The notes: a model not told the origin generated them from the letters alone. DNA of 33,048 bases from Rhizobium sp. ASV20 (GCF_016429015.1 NZ_JAELTU010000078.1:1-33048), one strand, 5' to 3'; counted from the stretch's first letter, positions 23,855 to 32,481 are shown. Program-made: numbers and translations.

Positions 23855-25363
23855 TCACCCGTTCGTTTTCTTCGTTTCCGCCTCATCTTGCAAGAGTTGC
23901 CTCTTCTTGAGGTAGGCATCGAGGCGCTCGACCCGATATGTCCAGCTCCGCCAGTCGCGCGAGTGTTGGAAATGGCGCCAGACAAGCTCTTCGCGTATCC
24001 TGCGGACGGTTACGTCCGCAGGCTGCGATACCAGGTAGGTATCGAGGGCGGGTATGCTCGCTGGGCCGAGTGCTGCGAGATAGTTGGCATCGAGAGGGAT
24101 GCCCATACCCGATATTTCGCGGCTGTGGGCGACATTGAAGCGGGCGATAAAGGCGGGGATGTCGAGCAGCGCGGCGGCATAGAGCGTGATGACGAGTGTT
24201 GCGGAAGTGAGCGCGATCAACCAGTCATTGGAGCGATGCAACAGAATGCGCAGGAGGATGAGAAAGAGGCCGATTGCGACAAGCCCCATCCAAATGCCGG
24301 CGGCAACGCGCAGCTCCGTCAGCGAATAGACTTCGACATAAAGATCGAGCCGCAGAATGGAGGAAAAACACAGCATTATGTTCTGTGCGATCCACAGATG
24401 TACGAGACCGCGCAGGAGCGCACTTTTGTCACCCGGTCCGTGCCGGCGCATCGCCGCGAGCACGAAGGCTGCGGCGAGAAGTGCGGTTATCATCAGCGGA
24501 TAGGCGCCGCGATGGGTGTATTCGGCATGGCTCATGCCATCGGGCAGGGTTGCTCCTCCCCAGAGATAGGCAAGATCCAGCAGCGTCTCGACGGCGAACA
24601 ACGCGTTGAAGACGACGAGCGAGCGCAGCAGCGCTGCACGCCCAAAAACTCCGTCTTCGAGTGTGGGGAGATCGGTCGCACTCTTGTCGCGGCGAGCATG
24701 GCGCCGCTTCAGGCGCGGGCGAAGCAAAAGGGATAGAAATCCGGCGACGAGCAGCCAAAAGCCGATGCGCCAGACGCTCAGCAACTGCGATAGGAATGTG
24801 AGATCGATGCTGCGCAACGACTTGTCGATCAACGGATTGGCCATCGCAAAGAGGAGCAGGAAACCGGCAGCAAAGCCCAGTGGTACGATCCAGCCGCGCA
24901 GATGATACCAGACTTTTTGCGACGACGGCTTTTGTGACCTTTGCAACCAGCGATAGCTTGATTGCCGAAAGGGTCGCTTGGGCGCCTCCAGAAAGAGGCG
25001 GAGCAGGACGAGCGGCAGATCACTCCACTGTCTGGGAATAAGCCCGGCGGCACCGAGCGACATGCAGGAAAGGCCGAGCAGGCCGACAGCGATGCCCATC
25101 CACGACGCGGTTTCGACAAGCGGCGCCGACACGACAAGGCCGAAAACCAGAAGGGTCGAAATTAGGGGGATGGATAGCGCTCTTCTGGAACAGATCAACA
25201 GACCGATGGCTACGAGATTGGCGAAGAGGAAGAAGTTGAGGCCTGGATCCCGATCGAAAAGCAGGACATCGGCGATTACAATGAGAATGATGAATATCAA
25301 TGGTTTGCGATTGGAGTTGCTTGCGGGTTTCGCCGAAAAGGCAGGCGCATCCGAGAGGCTCAT
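23855..25363 (-). CDS. DUF4173-type polytopic membrane protein
   Basis: A 502-residue integral membrane protein. At least ten hydrophobic segments are visible, for example LIFIILIVIADVLLF, FLLLFAMANPLI, IGFWLLVAGFLSLLL and LVAIGLFLILLRILL. A soluble C-terminal part (~400-502) with many Arg/Trp residues follows. It resembles the DUF4173/DUF4153-like family; no biochemical role is known to me. The ATG at 25363 has GGAG with a nine-base spacer (an alternative ATG at 25369 is too close) and overlaps the stop of a small upstream frame as ATGA. It heads a likely operon with the regulator and kinase. Confidence 0.78.
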   Translation of the reverse strand: MSLSDAPAFSAKPASNSNRKPLIFIILIVIADVLLFDRDPGLNFFLFANLVAIGLLICSRRALSIPLISTLLVFGLVVSAPLVETASWMGIAVGLLGLSCMSLGAAGLIPRQWSDLPLVLLRLFLEAPKRPFRQSSYRWLQRSQKPSSQKVWYHLRGWIVPLGFAAGFLLLFAMANPLIDKSLRSIDLTFLSQLLSVWRIGFWLLVAGFLSLLLRPRLKRRHARRDKSATDLPTLEDGVFGRAALLRSLVVFNALFAVETLLDLAYLWGGATLPDGMSHAEYTHRGAYPLMITALLAAAFVLAAMRRHGPGDKSALLRGLVHLWIAQNIMLCFSSILRLDLYVEVYSLTELRVAAGIWMGLVAIGLFLILLRILLHRSNDWLIALTSATLVITLYAAALLDIPAFIARFNVAHSREISGMGIPLDANYLAALGPASIPALDTYLVSQPADVTVRRIREELVWRHFQHSRDWRSWTYRVERLDAYLKKRQLLQDEAETKKTNG

Positions 25364-25536
25364 CGGCATCGGCTCCGTGTCGTTGGTTCGGCTCGCGTGA
25401 AGGGGATGATTTGGGCTTCCCTCGCAGGCAGCACAATTTGAGGGAGGTGATCGTCCACCAACCACCAGCTTTCCTTGAGAAGGCTGAAGGGCAGGCGAGC
25501 GGGCGGGGCGATGATTTCTTCGGGCGCTTTGTTCAT
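25360..25536 (-). CDS. Possible small ORF translationally coupled to the DUF4173 gene (58 aa)
   Basis: A 58-codon frame starting at ATG 25536. Its TGA overlaps the ATG of the DUF4173 gene as ATGA, a common sign of translational coupling. The peptide is balanced and protein-like (for example SLLKESWWLVDDHLPQIVL), without a signal peptide. An earlier ATG at 25590 would give 76 residues. There is no strong ribosome site, and no family is recognised, so the call rests on the overlap and amino-acid character. Confidence 0.35.
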   Translation of the reverse strand: MNKAPEEIIAPPARLPFSLLKESWWLVDDHLPQIVLPAREAQIIPFTRAEPTTRSRCR

Positions 25537-26083
25537 GCCGCCATCGTGGCGCGCGCCTTTGCAGAAACTGTGCAGAGCGCGAGGAGCCATTCAGGAAAAT
25601 CAAGTCAGCTTTTAAGCTGGAAAGGTGTGATTGTCTGTGCCGCCGCCAACGTGGACAATAATTACGGGCGGCGAATGCAATCATGGTGGAGATTGATTTC
25701 AGCTCCGCGAGGACCGCGCCTCGAAATGAGGCAGTCACTTGTGGAAGTTAAGTTTGCGTTTGCCAATTTGCGGTCCGGTTATGGATTGCCGGTCTGAAAA
25801 TCGATTTGTTGACCGCGCTGTCGTACTCACCCCTGACGACAGCCGGGAGTCCCGGTGTTCAGCCCTCAGCCGGAACCGGGATTCTCGTCAGTGGAACACA
25901 AGCTGGTGCCTTGGTGCAGCGCATTGCGACAGGTCAGCACAAGAAGCGTCGTCTAAAATGGGCCCCAAAAGCCATTCTCCACGGCCTATTTGCCTTTATC
26001 CTAAGAAACAGATGTTTTAACTGGGGGATCAGCAAAGCAGGTGATTGAGGCATACGAGAGCCAGTCGCAGAGGAAATCGGCAG
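25537..26083. other. Intergenic region between the DUF4173 operon and the GGDEF gene
   Basis: About 550 bases with no convincing gene; short open frames here lack ribosome sites. It should hold both divergent promoters. Two palindromes stand out: CAGCTTTTAAGCTG at 25606-25619 and CCGGGAGTCCCGG at 25843-25855. The first is in the right place to be an operator for the minus-strand operon. No riboswitch structure was recognised. Confidence 0.5.
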
Positions 26084-27886
26084 ATGAGAATTACGACAAT
26101 TACGAATTGGGCCTACGGTATTACCGTCGTCCTGACCGTGCTGTCTGCTGCGGCGTTCATTTTGTCGGCTCGAAGCGCCACGCAGGAACGGCAGGCGGTC
26201 GAGCAACATCTTTTGCTGAACAGCATGGGGGAAGAGCTTGCGCTTGGCGCGGAAGAGACCACGGACGAAGCCCGTCTCTATGTCATGCGTGGCGAGGCCC
26301 GGCATCTCGATGCTTTCACCGTCGATGAGGGCGAAGAGCGCCGCCGTGATACCGCAATCAATAAGCTGCGCGGCCTTGGTATTCCCAATGCTGAACTGCG
26401 GATCGTCGACCAGGTCGTCAGCGATGCCGAGGACCTGGACAAGGCTGAGGAAGCCGCGGTTGCGGCCTATCGCGGCGGTAATCAGGCGGGGTCGCGCGAC
26501 ACGCTGTTCGGGCCGGAACATGAGCGTCTGCAAACGGCGCTTCTCAACGATGTCAGCCAGTTCCGCTCCTTGGCAACGGCGCGCACAGAGGCGGCAGTCC
26601 ACAGCGCTCAGGCGCGCAGCGACTTTTGGGGCGATGCAGCCAAGGTCATGCTTGCCTTGACGGCGCTGGTATTTCTCGGCGTGCTGTATTTCATTCTTCG
26701 CCGCAGGGTCGCTCTGCCGCTGGTCCGGATGACAGGTGTCGTCAATCGGCTTGCGCGGCAAGACTACGCCGTCGAACTTCCCACCGAACGCCGGCGCGAC
26801 GAGATCGGCGAGATGAACGACGCGATCCAGATCTTCCGGGAGAATGGCCTCGAACGAAACAGGCTGGATGCCGAACGCAAGCGTGATCTGCACACAAAGG
26901 ACCTCATCCTGCAGATGATGCATCGCCTGCAGGCGTGCTACGCTCAGAATGAGCTGGCGGAAGTCGTGGCGCTGTTCGTGCCGCAGATATTTCCGGGCAT
27001 TGCCGGCAGCCTTTATACCATGAACGAAAGCAAGTCGGCACTGACCGAGGTCAGCCAATGGCTGGATCCGGTCCACACGCAACCCTCGTTTCCGGCCACA
27101 GCTTGCTGGGGACTGCGCCGCGGGCGCCCGCATGTGAGCCATGTCGCAGACAATGATATAGCCTGCCAGCATCTGGACGAGTCCGGAGTGCCCGGTCTTT
27201 GTGTTCCCTTGACCGCGCTCGGCGAAGCGATTGGGCTTCTCTATTTCGAAGATCGCACGAAGGACGCGACGGCCGTCGATGCACCGCAGCTCTATCTTGA
27301 GCTGATCGCCGAAAATATCGGCCTTGCCATCGCCAATCTGCAGCTGCGCGACAAGCTTGTAAATCTTGCTGTGCGCGACGCACTGACCGGCCTGTTCAAT
27401 CGGCGCTCCCTGGATGAAACGCTGAACAATCTTCACAGGGATCAGTCAGCGCGAACGGTCGTCAGCATGATGATCGACATCGATCACTTCAAGCGCTTCA
27501 ACGACGAGTTCGGCCATGACGCCGGCGATGAAGTTTTGCGCCACGTCGCGCAGATTGTTTCCGACACAGTGGGCGATGTCGGCACGGTCTACCGGTTCGG
27601 CGGCGAGGAACTCACGGTCATTGCAACCGACATTGCGGACGAGCGGGGCTTTGACATTGCGGAAAAGCTGCGCACGAGCGTCTTCACAACGCCCTTCTCC
27701 TATCGCGGCCGCATCGTCGGCCCGCTTTCGATTTCCGTCGGCGTTGCTTCATCTCCGGTTTCAGGGCCGACGACGACCCTGATCAATCGTGCCGATGGTG
27801 CCCTGCTACAGGCCAAGCTGAGTGGTCGCAATAAAACGGTGGCCGCCTTTACCATGGCCGCCGAGGGCGAGCTGAAACGTGGATAG
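26084..27886 (+). CDS. Membrane diguanylate cyclase (sensor-HAMP-GAF-GGDEF)
   Basis: A 600-residue predicted c-di-GMP synthase. TM1 (~8-30) and TM2 (~185-206) bracket a ~150-residue helical periplasmic domain of four-helix-bundle/CHASE3 appearance. HAMP (~208-260), a GAF-like domain (~285-420) and the GGDEF domain (~430-590) follow. The start has GAGGAA nine bases upstream. The active-site loop is RFGGEEL at 504-510, a GGEEF-like variant with Leu in the last position. DALTGLFNRR and the metal Asp in MIDIDHFKRFND are intact, so catalysis is likely. The I-site RxxD five residues before the loop is absent (GDVG instead), so product inhibition there is not expected. Confidence 0.9.
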   Translation: MRITTITNWAYGITVVLTVLSAAAFILSARSATQERQAVEQHLLLNSMGEELALGAEETTDEARLYVMRGEARHLDAFTVDEGEERRRDTAINKLRGLGIPNAELRIVDQVVSDAEDLDKAEEAAVAAYRGGNQAGSRDTLFGPEHERLQTALLNDVSQFRSLATARTEAAVHSAQARSDFWGDAAKVMLALTALVFLGVLYFILRRRVALPLVRMTGVVNRLARQDYAVELPTERRRDEIGEMNDAIQIFRENGLERNRLDAERKRDLHTKDLILQMMHRLQACYAQNELAEVVALFVPQIFPGIAGSLYTMNESKSALTEVSQWLDPVHTQPSFPATACWGLRRGRPHVSHVADNDIACQHLDESGVPGLCVPLTALGEAIGLLYFEDRTKDATAVDAPQLYLELIAENIGLAIANLQLRDKLVNLAVRDALTGLFNRRSLDETLNNLHRDQSARTVVSMMIDIDHFKRFNDEFGHDAGDEVLRHVAQIVSDTVGDVGTVYRFGGEELTVIATDIADERGFDIAEKLRTSVFTTPFSYRGRIVGPLSISVGVASSPVSGPTTTLINRADGALLQAKLSGRNKTVAAFTMAAEGELKRG

Positions 27887-27994
27887 GGCCGGTTCGCAGA
27901 GCTGCGATTGACTGCAGGGCCGGTCTTGTTGCCTTGCTGGATGCGCGCTTCGATTGTAGGTTGAGCGAAGACCGTATAGCGGAGGCGCGAATTC

Positions 27995-29068
27995 ATGTCC
28001 GGAATACAGGGTAGCTCACCTTCGGCGCCAGATTGCGAAACCTTGCAGGTCTTGGGCTTTGATCCCGCGCTTGGGCGCAAATTTGCGGCTGGTATCGAAG
28101 CCGGTCTTTTGCGTGATTTGCATGTGGTGCTAGCCGCCCGTTCCGGGCAGACATTCTTGGAATATTATGGCATTGGCCCCGATGAAAACTGGGCGACCTC
28201 TCTCGGAGACGTGGCTTTTGATGCAGATACGCTGCACGATCTTCGCTCGGTGACGAAGAGTGTCGTCAGCCTGCTCTACGGCATTGCCTTGGACAGGGGA
28301 CTGGTCCCCTCACTGGATGCCTCGCTTTATGAGCAGTTTCCGGAATATGGCGATCTGGCCAAAGATCCCGCTCGCGCGAAGATTACCATCAACCATGCGC
28401 TGACGATGACGCTCGGGATGGAGTGGGACGAGAACCGCCCTTACTACGACCCGCTGAATAGCGAAATCGCAATGGAGAATGCACCGGATCGCTATCGTTT
28501 CGTTCTCGATCGCCCGATCATCGCAGAGCCTGGAACACGCTGGATTTACTCCGGCGGCAGCGTTGCTCTGATCGGCGCCATCATCGAGAGGGGCACCGGC
28601 AAGCGATTGCCAGACTTCGCGCAAGAGGTTCTTTTCGCACCGCTCGACATTGCGAAGTTCCACTGGTCGGCAGGACATGACGAGGTAGTGTCGGCGGCGT
28701 CCGGACTGCGCCTGACCGCTCTCGATCTGCTGAAGATCGGCACGCTTTTTGTCCGAAAGGGAGCTTGGAACGGCCGGAGAATCGTCTCTGAAGATTGGGT
28801 CGCGCAGTCGCTCGCGCCGGCGATATCGACCGAGGATGGTTTGGGCTATGGGAGGCTTTGGTTCTCCGGAGATGCGCCGGCCCCTGCATTTGCCGATCCG
28901 CGTCCGTGGTATGCAGGTTTCGGAAATGGCGGACAGAGGCTGTGGCTGATGCCCGATGCCGGGATTGTCGCGGTCATCTACTCCGGCAAATATAACTTCT
29001 GGGATGCCTGGATTACGCCGACGCGGGTCTGGCGGGAGATCATTCTTGCCAATTTCGTGAAAGCATGA
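27995..29068 (+). CDS. Class C beta-lactamase-like serine hydrolase
   Basis: A 357-residue cytoplasmic member of the beta-lactamase/penicillin-binding-like esterase family (no signal peptide). The S-x-x-K motif is SVTK, with Ser85 and Lys88. The second motif Y-S-G (WIYSGGSVAL) replaces YxN, and GNGGQ is the likely third motif. GGAGG lies nine bases before the start. Such proteins are esterases, peptidases or amidases more often than true antibiotic-degrading enzymes; resistance should not be assumed. Its stop overlaps the acetyltransferase start as ATGA, so the two are co-translated. Confidence 0.85.
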   Translation: MSGIQGSSPSAPDCETLQVLGFDPALGRKFAAGIEAGLLRDLHVVLAARSGQTFLEYYGIGPDENWATSLGDVAFDADTLHDLRSVTKSVVSLLYGIALDRGLVPSLDASLYEQFPEYGDLAKDPARAKITINHALTMTLGMEWDENRPYYDPLNSEIAMENAPDRYRFVLDRPIIAEPGTRWIYSGGSVALIGAIIERGTGKRLPDFAQEVLFAPLDIAKFHWSAGHDEVVSAASGLRLTALDLLKIGTLFVRKGAWNGRRIVSEDWVAQSLAPAISTEDGLGYGRLWFSGDAPAPAFADPRPWYAGFGNGGQRLWLMPDAGIVAVIYSGKYNFWDAWITPTRVWREIILANFVKA

Positions 29069-29622
29069 GGATGGCTTCGCTGATAACCGAGTTTCCGACA
29101 CTTTTGACGGAGCGGCTGCGACTTCGCGAACCAAGCATGGATGACAGAGACAGCATCCACGCGTTGATCTCCATCCCGGAGGTCACGCAGTTCTCGAACT
29201 GGTACGATGCGCCGACAATGGCGCAGATCGATCGCTCTTTGAAGTGGATGTGCAAGATCTTTCCCAAGGGATCCGGATGCACCTGGATCATCGAGGATCT
29301 TACTTCCGGCCAGCTGCTTGGCGCCATCCGTTTCAACAGTTTTGACAGACGCGCCAGCTGCGCCGAGCTGGGATACGAACTGCATCCCTCGGCTTGGGGC
29401 AAAGGGTTGATGAGCGAGGCGGCGCGGGCCGTTGTCCGATGCGGCTTCGACGAATTTTCGCTGAACCGCATCGAGGCCTGGACCTTGCCTGGAAACGGGG
29501 GCTCCGATCGGGTCCTTGAGAAGGCAGGCTTCCGATATGAAGGCACGCTTCGCCAGAAGGCACGGTTCAAGGGTGCTTTTCACGATTTCCGCATGTTCGG
29601 CTGCCTGGCCGACGATCGGTAG
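29065..29622 (+). CDS. GNAT-family N-acetyltransferase (RimJ/RimL-like)
   Basis: A 185-residue acetyl-CoA-dependent acetyltransferase. It opens with the RimJ-type LLTERLRLREPSMDD strand. It then has the acetyl-CoA loop region ELGYELHPSAWGKGLMSEAARAVV (a Q/RxxGxG/A variant) and the C-terminal FRYEGTLRQKARFKGAFHDF seen in RimJ/RimL and antibiotic-acetylating relatives. It is coupled to the serine hydrolase gene. The acceptor (a protein N-terminus or a small amine) is unknown. Its stop directly abuts that of the convergent AraC gene. Confidence 0.9.
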   Translation: MRMASLITEFPTLLTERLRLREPSMDDRDSIHALISIPEVTQFSNWYDAPTMAQIDRSLKWMCKIFPKGSGCTWIIEDLTSGQLLGAIRFNSFDRRASCAELGYELHPSAWGKGLMSEAARAVVRCGFDEFSLNRIEAWTLPGNGGSDRVLEKAGFRYEGTLRQKARFKGAFHDFRMFGCLADDR

Positions 29623-30453
29623 CTATTGTCCGCCGACCATATCTATATTTTCCTCTTCCACAGTGAAAACGGATTGGAAGTAGTTGCGTGGCGACCGGCC
29701 GAGCGACCGGCGGAACATGGCTGAGAAGGCGCTTGGGCTGTCATAGCCGCATTCCAGGGCAACATCGAGGATGCTTCTGCCTTCGGCGAGCAGGGTCAGC
29801 GCCTTCAGCATCCGTGCCTGCTGGCGCCATCGGCCGAAGCTCAGGCCGGTTTCCCGTTGAAACAGCCGCATGAGGGTAGCCCGGCTCATGTGCAGCGTCT
29901 CCGCCGCTTCCTCGATCGAGATCGTTCTTGCAAGATCCCTCCGCATCGTCTCGCAGAAGGCTGCGAGCGCCCGATGTCGCGGCAACGGCAGATTGAGCGG
30001 CTGCGCCGGCAGGAAGGTCAGCTCCAGGAGCAGCAGGCGAATGACCGCCTGTACCATGTCCTGGCGCTCTGGTCTTTCAACGAGGCTCGCCAGCCTGAGA
30101 ATGAGCTCGCGCAGCAGCGGTGTGACTTCCACCACCATGCATTCCTTCGGCAGGGCAGCATTGCCCTCGATATCGATGAGCAGCGAGCGAAATTGAACAT
30201 TCGTGTGGCTTGCGGTCGCATGCTCAAGATTGGGCGGCAGCCAGACCGCGCGGCTTGGCGGCACAACCCAAGTGCCGCTGTCCGTGGTCAAGGATATGAC
30301 GCCGTCGACGGCGTAGAGCAGTTGCGCCTGCCGGTGGCTATGCCTTGGGCCGGAGAAACGGTGCTGGTCGTGCGCAATGACGGCAATACCTTCGGCAATG
30401 CTGGCACCATGCTGCAGATAGCTTTGATCCTTTTGCGACGATAATTGATCCAT
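29623..30453 (-). CDS. AraC-family transcriptional regulator
   Basis: A 276-residue regulator with an N-terminal cupin-like sensing domain (HRFSGPRHSHRQAQLLYAVDG, then VVPPSRAVWLPPN). A C-terminal pair of helix-turn-helix motifs follows (ISIEEAAETLHMSRATLMRLF and ILDVALECGYDSPSAFSAMF, ending with RRSLGRSPRNYF). The start at 30453 lacks a clear Shine-Dalgarno. The effector is unknown. A perfect 8-bp palindrome CCTATAGG at 30486-30493 lies just upstream and could be its own site. It is convergent with the acetyltransferase and divergent from leuA. Confidence 0.93.
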   Translation of the reverse strand: MDQLSSQKDQSYLQHGASIAEGIAVIAHDQHRFSGPRHSHRQAQLLYAVDGVISLTTDSGTWVVPPSRAVWLPPNLEHATASHTNVQFRSLLIDIEGNAALPKECMVVEVTPLLRELILRLASLVERPERQDMVQAVIRLLLLELTFLPAQPLNLPLPRHRALAAFCETMRRDLARTISIEEAAETLHMSRATLMRLFQRETGLSFGRWRQQARMLKALTLLAEGRSILDVALECGYDSPSAFSAMFRRSLGRSPRNYFQSVFTVEEENIDMVGGQ

Positions 30454-30557
30454 AGGCGCAAGACTATCAGAGCAGACGGCGATAGCCTATAGGTCCCTTC
30501 AAGCAGGACCATATCGTCAGGTGTTCATCCCTTCCCGCAATTTGCATGGATTCGAGT

Positions 30558-30574
30558 GGCAGCGTTCCGCTGCC
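30558..30574 (+). repeat. Hairpin in the leuA leader (upstream element)
   Basis: GGCAGCG and CGCTGCC form a perfect 7-bp stem around TTC, 164 bases before leuA. It may be a pause or folding element of the leader RNA. Confidence 0.4.
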
Positions 30575-30610
30575 GTCGCATCCTTGCATCTGCCGGCAAG
30601 CCACGCCGAC

Positions 30611-30670
30611 GTGCCCGTTCGCGAGCTTCTTTCCGTTGCGCTTCGACTTAGCGGCGGTCGTCGGGATTAA
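30611..30670 (+). CDS. Possible Leu-rich leader peptide of leuA (19 aa)
   Basis: A short frame beginning GTG at 30611 encodes VPVRELLSVALRLSGGRRD and stops with TAA at 30668-30670, inside the loop of the next hairpin. Four of its codons are CTT (Leu). This is the arrangement expected of a ribosome-controlled attenuator, but no ribosome site is visible and the Leu codons are not one uninterrupted run, so the call is tentative. Confidence 0.3.
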   Translation: MPVRELLSVALRLSGGRRD

Positions 30671-30705
30671 CGGCTTCCCGGCGACCGTAGGCCGCTTTCG
30701 CTTTT
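30650..30705 (+). terminator. Terminator-like hairpin in the leuA leader (candidate attenuator)
   Basis: GGTCGTCGGG at 30656-30665 pairs with CCCGGCGACC at 30677-30686 (one G-T wobble). The stem extends after a bulge by AGCGG with CCGCT (30650-30654 and 30692-30696). It is followed at once by a pyrimidine-rich TTTCGCTTTT ending 32 bases before leuA. A weaker alternative pairing (CCGACG 30606-30611 with CGTCGG 30659-30664) would disrupt it. Confidence 0.5.
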
Positions 30706-30737
30706 CCCAAAAATACCGACACGCAACGGAACGGATC

Positions 30738-32411
30738 ATGTTGACGAATCCCGAGACCAAATATCGCCCCTTTGTTTCCCCTATAGACTTGCCCGATAGA
30801 CAATGGCCCGGCAGGCGGCTTGCCAAGGCGCCCCGCTGGCTCTCCACGGATTTGCGAGACGGCAATCAGGCGCTGGCCAACCCAATGGATGTCGAGCGCA
30901 AGCTGCGCTTCTACGACATGCTGATCGCTTGCGGCTTCAAGGAGATCGAGGTCGCATTCCCATCGGCCTCGCAGATCGAATTCGATTTCGTCCGCGCGCT
31001 GATCGAGCAGGGCCGCATCCCCGAGGATGTGACAATACAGGTGCTGACCCAGTCTCGCGCCGATCTCATCGAGCGCACTTTCGAATCCCTGGTCGATGTC
31101 CGCAAGGCCATCGTTCATCTCTACAACGCGACGGCACCGCTCTTCCGGCGCGTTGTCTTCGGGATGGAGCGGCATGAGATCGTCGACCTTGCCGTCAGCG
31201 GCGTCACGGCGATGCTGGAGGAAAGCCGCAAGCAGCCCGAGACCGAGTGGACTTTCGAATATTCGCCCGAGACCTTCTGCTTCACTGAACCTGATTTCGC
31301 TTTGGAAATCTGCGAACGCGTGCTCGACGTTTGGCAGCCGACAATAGAGCGGCCCGCCATTCTCAATCTGCCGGCGACGGTCGAAGTGGCGATGCCCAAC
31401 GTCTATGCCGACCAGATCGAGTGGTTCTGCCGTCATATTTCGCGGCGCGATGCCGTCATTATCAGTGTCCACCCACACAATGATCGCGGCACGGCCGTCG
31501 CCTCGGCCGAACAGGCTCTCCTGGCCGGCGCCGATCGTGTCGAAGGTTGCCTCTTCGGCAACGGAGAACGCACAGGCAATGTTGATCTGGTGACGCTGGC
31601 CCTGAACCTCTACACGCAGGGTATCGACCCCGGCCTCTCCTTCCCGTCGATCCGCGATGTGGTCAAGACGGTTGAGTACTGCAACGGGCTGCCTGTTCAC
31701 CCACGCCATCCTTATGCGGGCGACTTGGTGCATACAGCCTTTTCCGGCTCGCATCAGGATGCCATCCGCAAGGGATTTGCCGCTCATGAACGGCGCAATG
31801 ACGGCATCTGGGAAATGCCCTATCTGCCCGTCGATCCCGCCGATATAGGCGAGAGCTATGAGGCCGTCATTCGTGTCAACAGCCAGTCCGGCAAGGGTGG
31901 CGTCGCCTGGGTGATCGAACAGGACAAGGGTTTGAAATTGCCGCGTGCCATGCAGGTCGATTTCAGCAGGCGCGTGCAGCTTCTCGCCGACACCACCAAG
32001 CGTGAACTGATGGCGGAGGATATTTGGAAAGAATTCGTGCGCGCCTATCACGTCGACGATATCGAGAGCTTCGAACTTGTCGACTATGAAGGTGGCTTCC
32101 GTCGCGGCTCAGGCGCCGAGCGTATCTTCACCGGTCGCATTCGCCATCGGGACCGGGACGTTACGGTGACGGGTCGTGGCAACGGCCTCGTCTCGGCCGC
32201 GCTATCGGCGATCTCGGATGCATTCGGCGTGAGACTCAACGTTCTGGACTATCAGGAGCACGCGCTTCGTCGTGGGACGGATGCAAAGGCAGCCAGCTAT
32301 CTGCAATGCGTACGGCCGGACGGTACACAGGTCTTCGGAGTGGGTATCGACGACGACGTTGCCGCCGCCACAGTCAAGGCCGTCCTCAGCGCCGCAAGTG
32401 CGAGCGGCTGA
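30738..32411 (+). CDS. leuA: 2-isopropylmalate synthase
   Basis: A 557-residue enzyme for the first committed step of leucine biosynthesis, condensing acetyl-CoA with 2-oxoisovalerate. The DRE-TIM barrel has STDLRDGNQ (Arg40, Asp41), the metal/catalytic HPHND at 245-249, and GNGERTGNVDL. After ~425 come the hinge and the leucine-binding regulatory domain that gives feedback inhibition. Length and sequence fit the longer LeuA type found in actinobacteria and many alphaproteobacteria. The ATG at 30738 (GGA-rich leader) matches where conserved sequence starts, although the frame stays open ~190 bases further upstream. A structured leader precedes it. Confidence 0.95.
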   Translation: MLTNPETKYRPFVSPIDLPDRQWPGRRLAKAPRWLSTDLRDGNQALANPMDVERKLRFYDMLIACGFKEIEVAFPSASQIEFDFVRALIEQGRIPEDVTIQVLTQSRADLIERTFESLVDVRKAIVHLYNATAPLFRRVVFGMERHEIVDLAVSGVTAMLEESRKQPETEWTFEYSPETFCFTEPDFALEICERVLDVWQPTIERPAILNLPATVEVAMPNVYADQIEWFCRHISRRDAVIISVHPHNDRGTAVASAEQALLAGADRVEGCLFGNGERTGNVDLVTLALNLYTQGIDPGLSFPSIRDVVKTVEYCNGLPVHPRHPYAGDLVHTAFSGSHQDAIRKGFAAHERRNDGIWEMPYLPVDPADIGESYEAVIRVNSQSGKGGVAWVIEQDKGLKLPRAMQVDFSRRVQLLADTTKRELMAEDIWKEFVRAYHVDDIESFELVDYEGGFRRGSGAERIFTGRIRHRDRDVTVTGRGNGLVSAALSAISDAFGVRLNVLDYQEHALRRGTDAKAASYLQCVRPDGTQVFGVGIDDDVAAATVKAVLSAASASG

Positions 32412-32420
32412 ACTGTGAGG

Positions 32421-32456
32421 CCCGTTGCTGCCGCCTAGCCAGCCGGTAGCGACGGG
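32421..32456. terminator. Bidirectional hairpin after leuA
   Basis: A 13-bp stem with two G-T wobbles (CCCGTTGCTGCCG with CGGTAGCGACGGG) and a 10-base loop lies nine bases after the leuA stop, between convergent genes. A second small dyad (TGACCA/TGGTCA, 32460-32478) follows. Confidence 0.65.
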
Positions 32457-32481
32457 CGTTGACCAGAGGCGTTGGTCAGCG

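Noticed and set aside
22118..25363. CreBCD system
   Set aside because: The regulator is CreB-like, but the membrane protein is not CreD and the kinase lacks the CreC periplasmic domain.
25800..26040. c-di-GMP or other riboswitch upstream of the GGDEF gene
   Set aside because: Only isolated palindromes are present; no conserved aptamer core was recognised.
25934..27436. 500-codon minus-strand frame opposite the GGDEF gene
   Set aside because: No recognisable motifs; the opposite strand encodes intact HAMP, GAF and GGDEF domains.
27995..29622. Antibiotic-resistance pair (class C beta-lactamase plus acetyltransferase)
   Set aside because: The hydrolase lacks a signal peptide and has YSG instead of YxN, so it is more likely an esterase/peptidase; GNAT acceptors are too varied to claim resistance.
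30648..32051. 467-codon minus-strand frame opposite leuA
   Set aside because: Antisense shadow of a well-defined enzyme gene with catalytic motifs.
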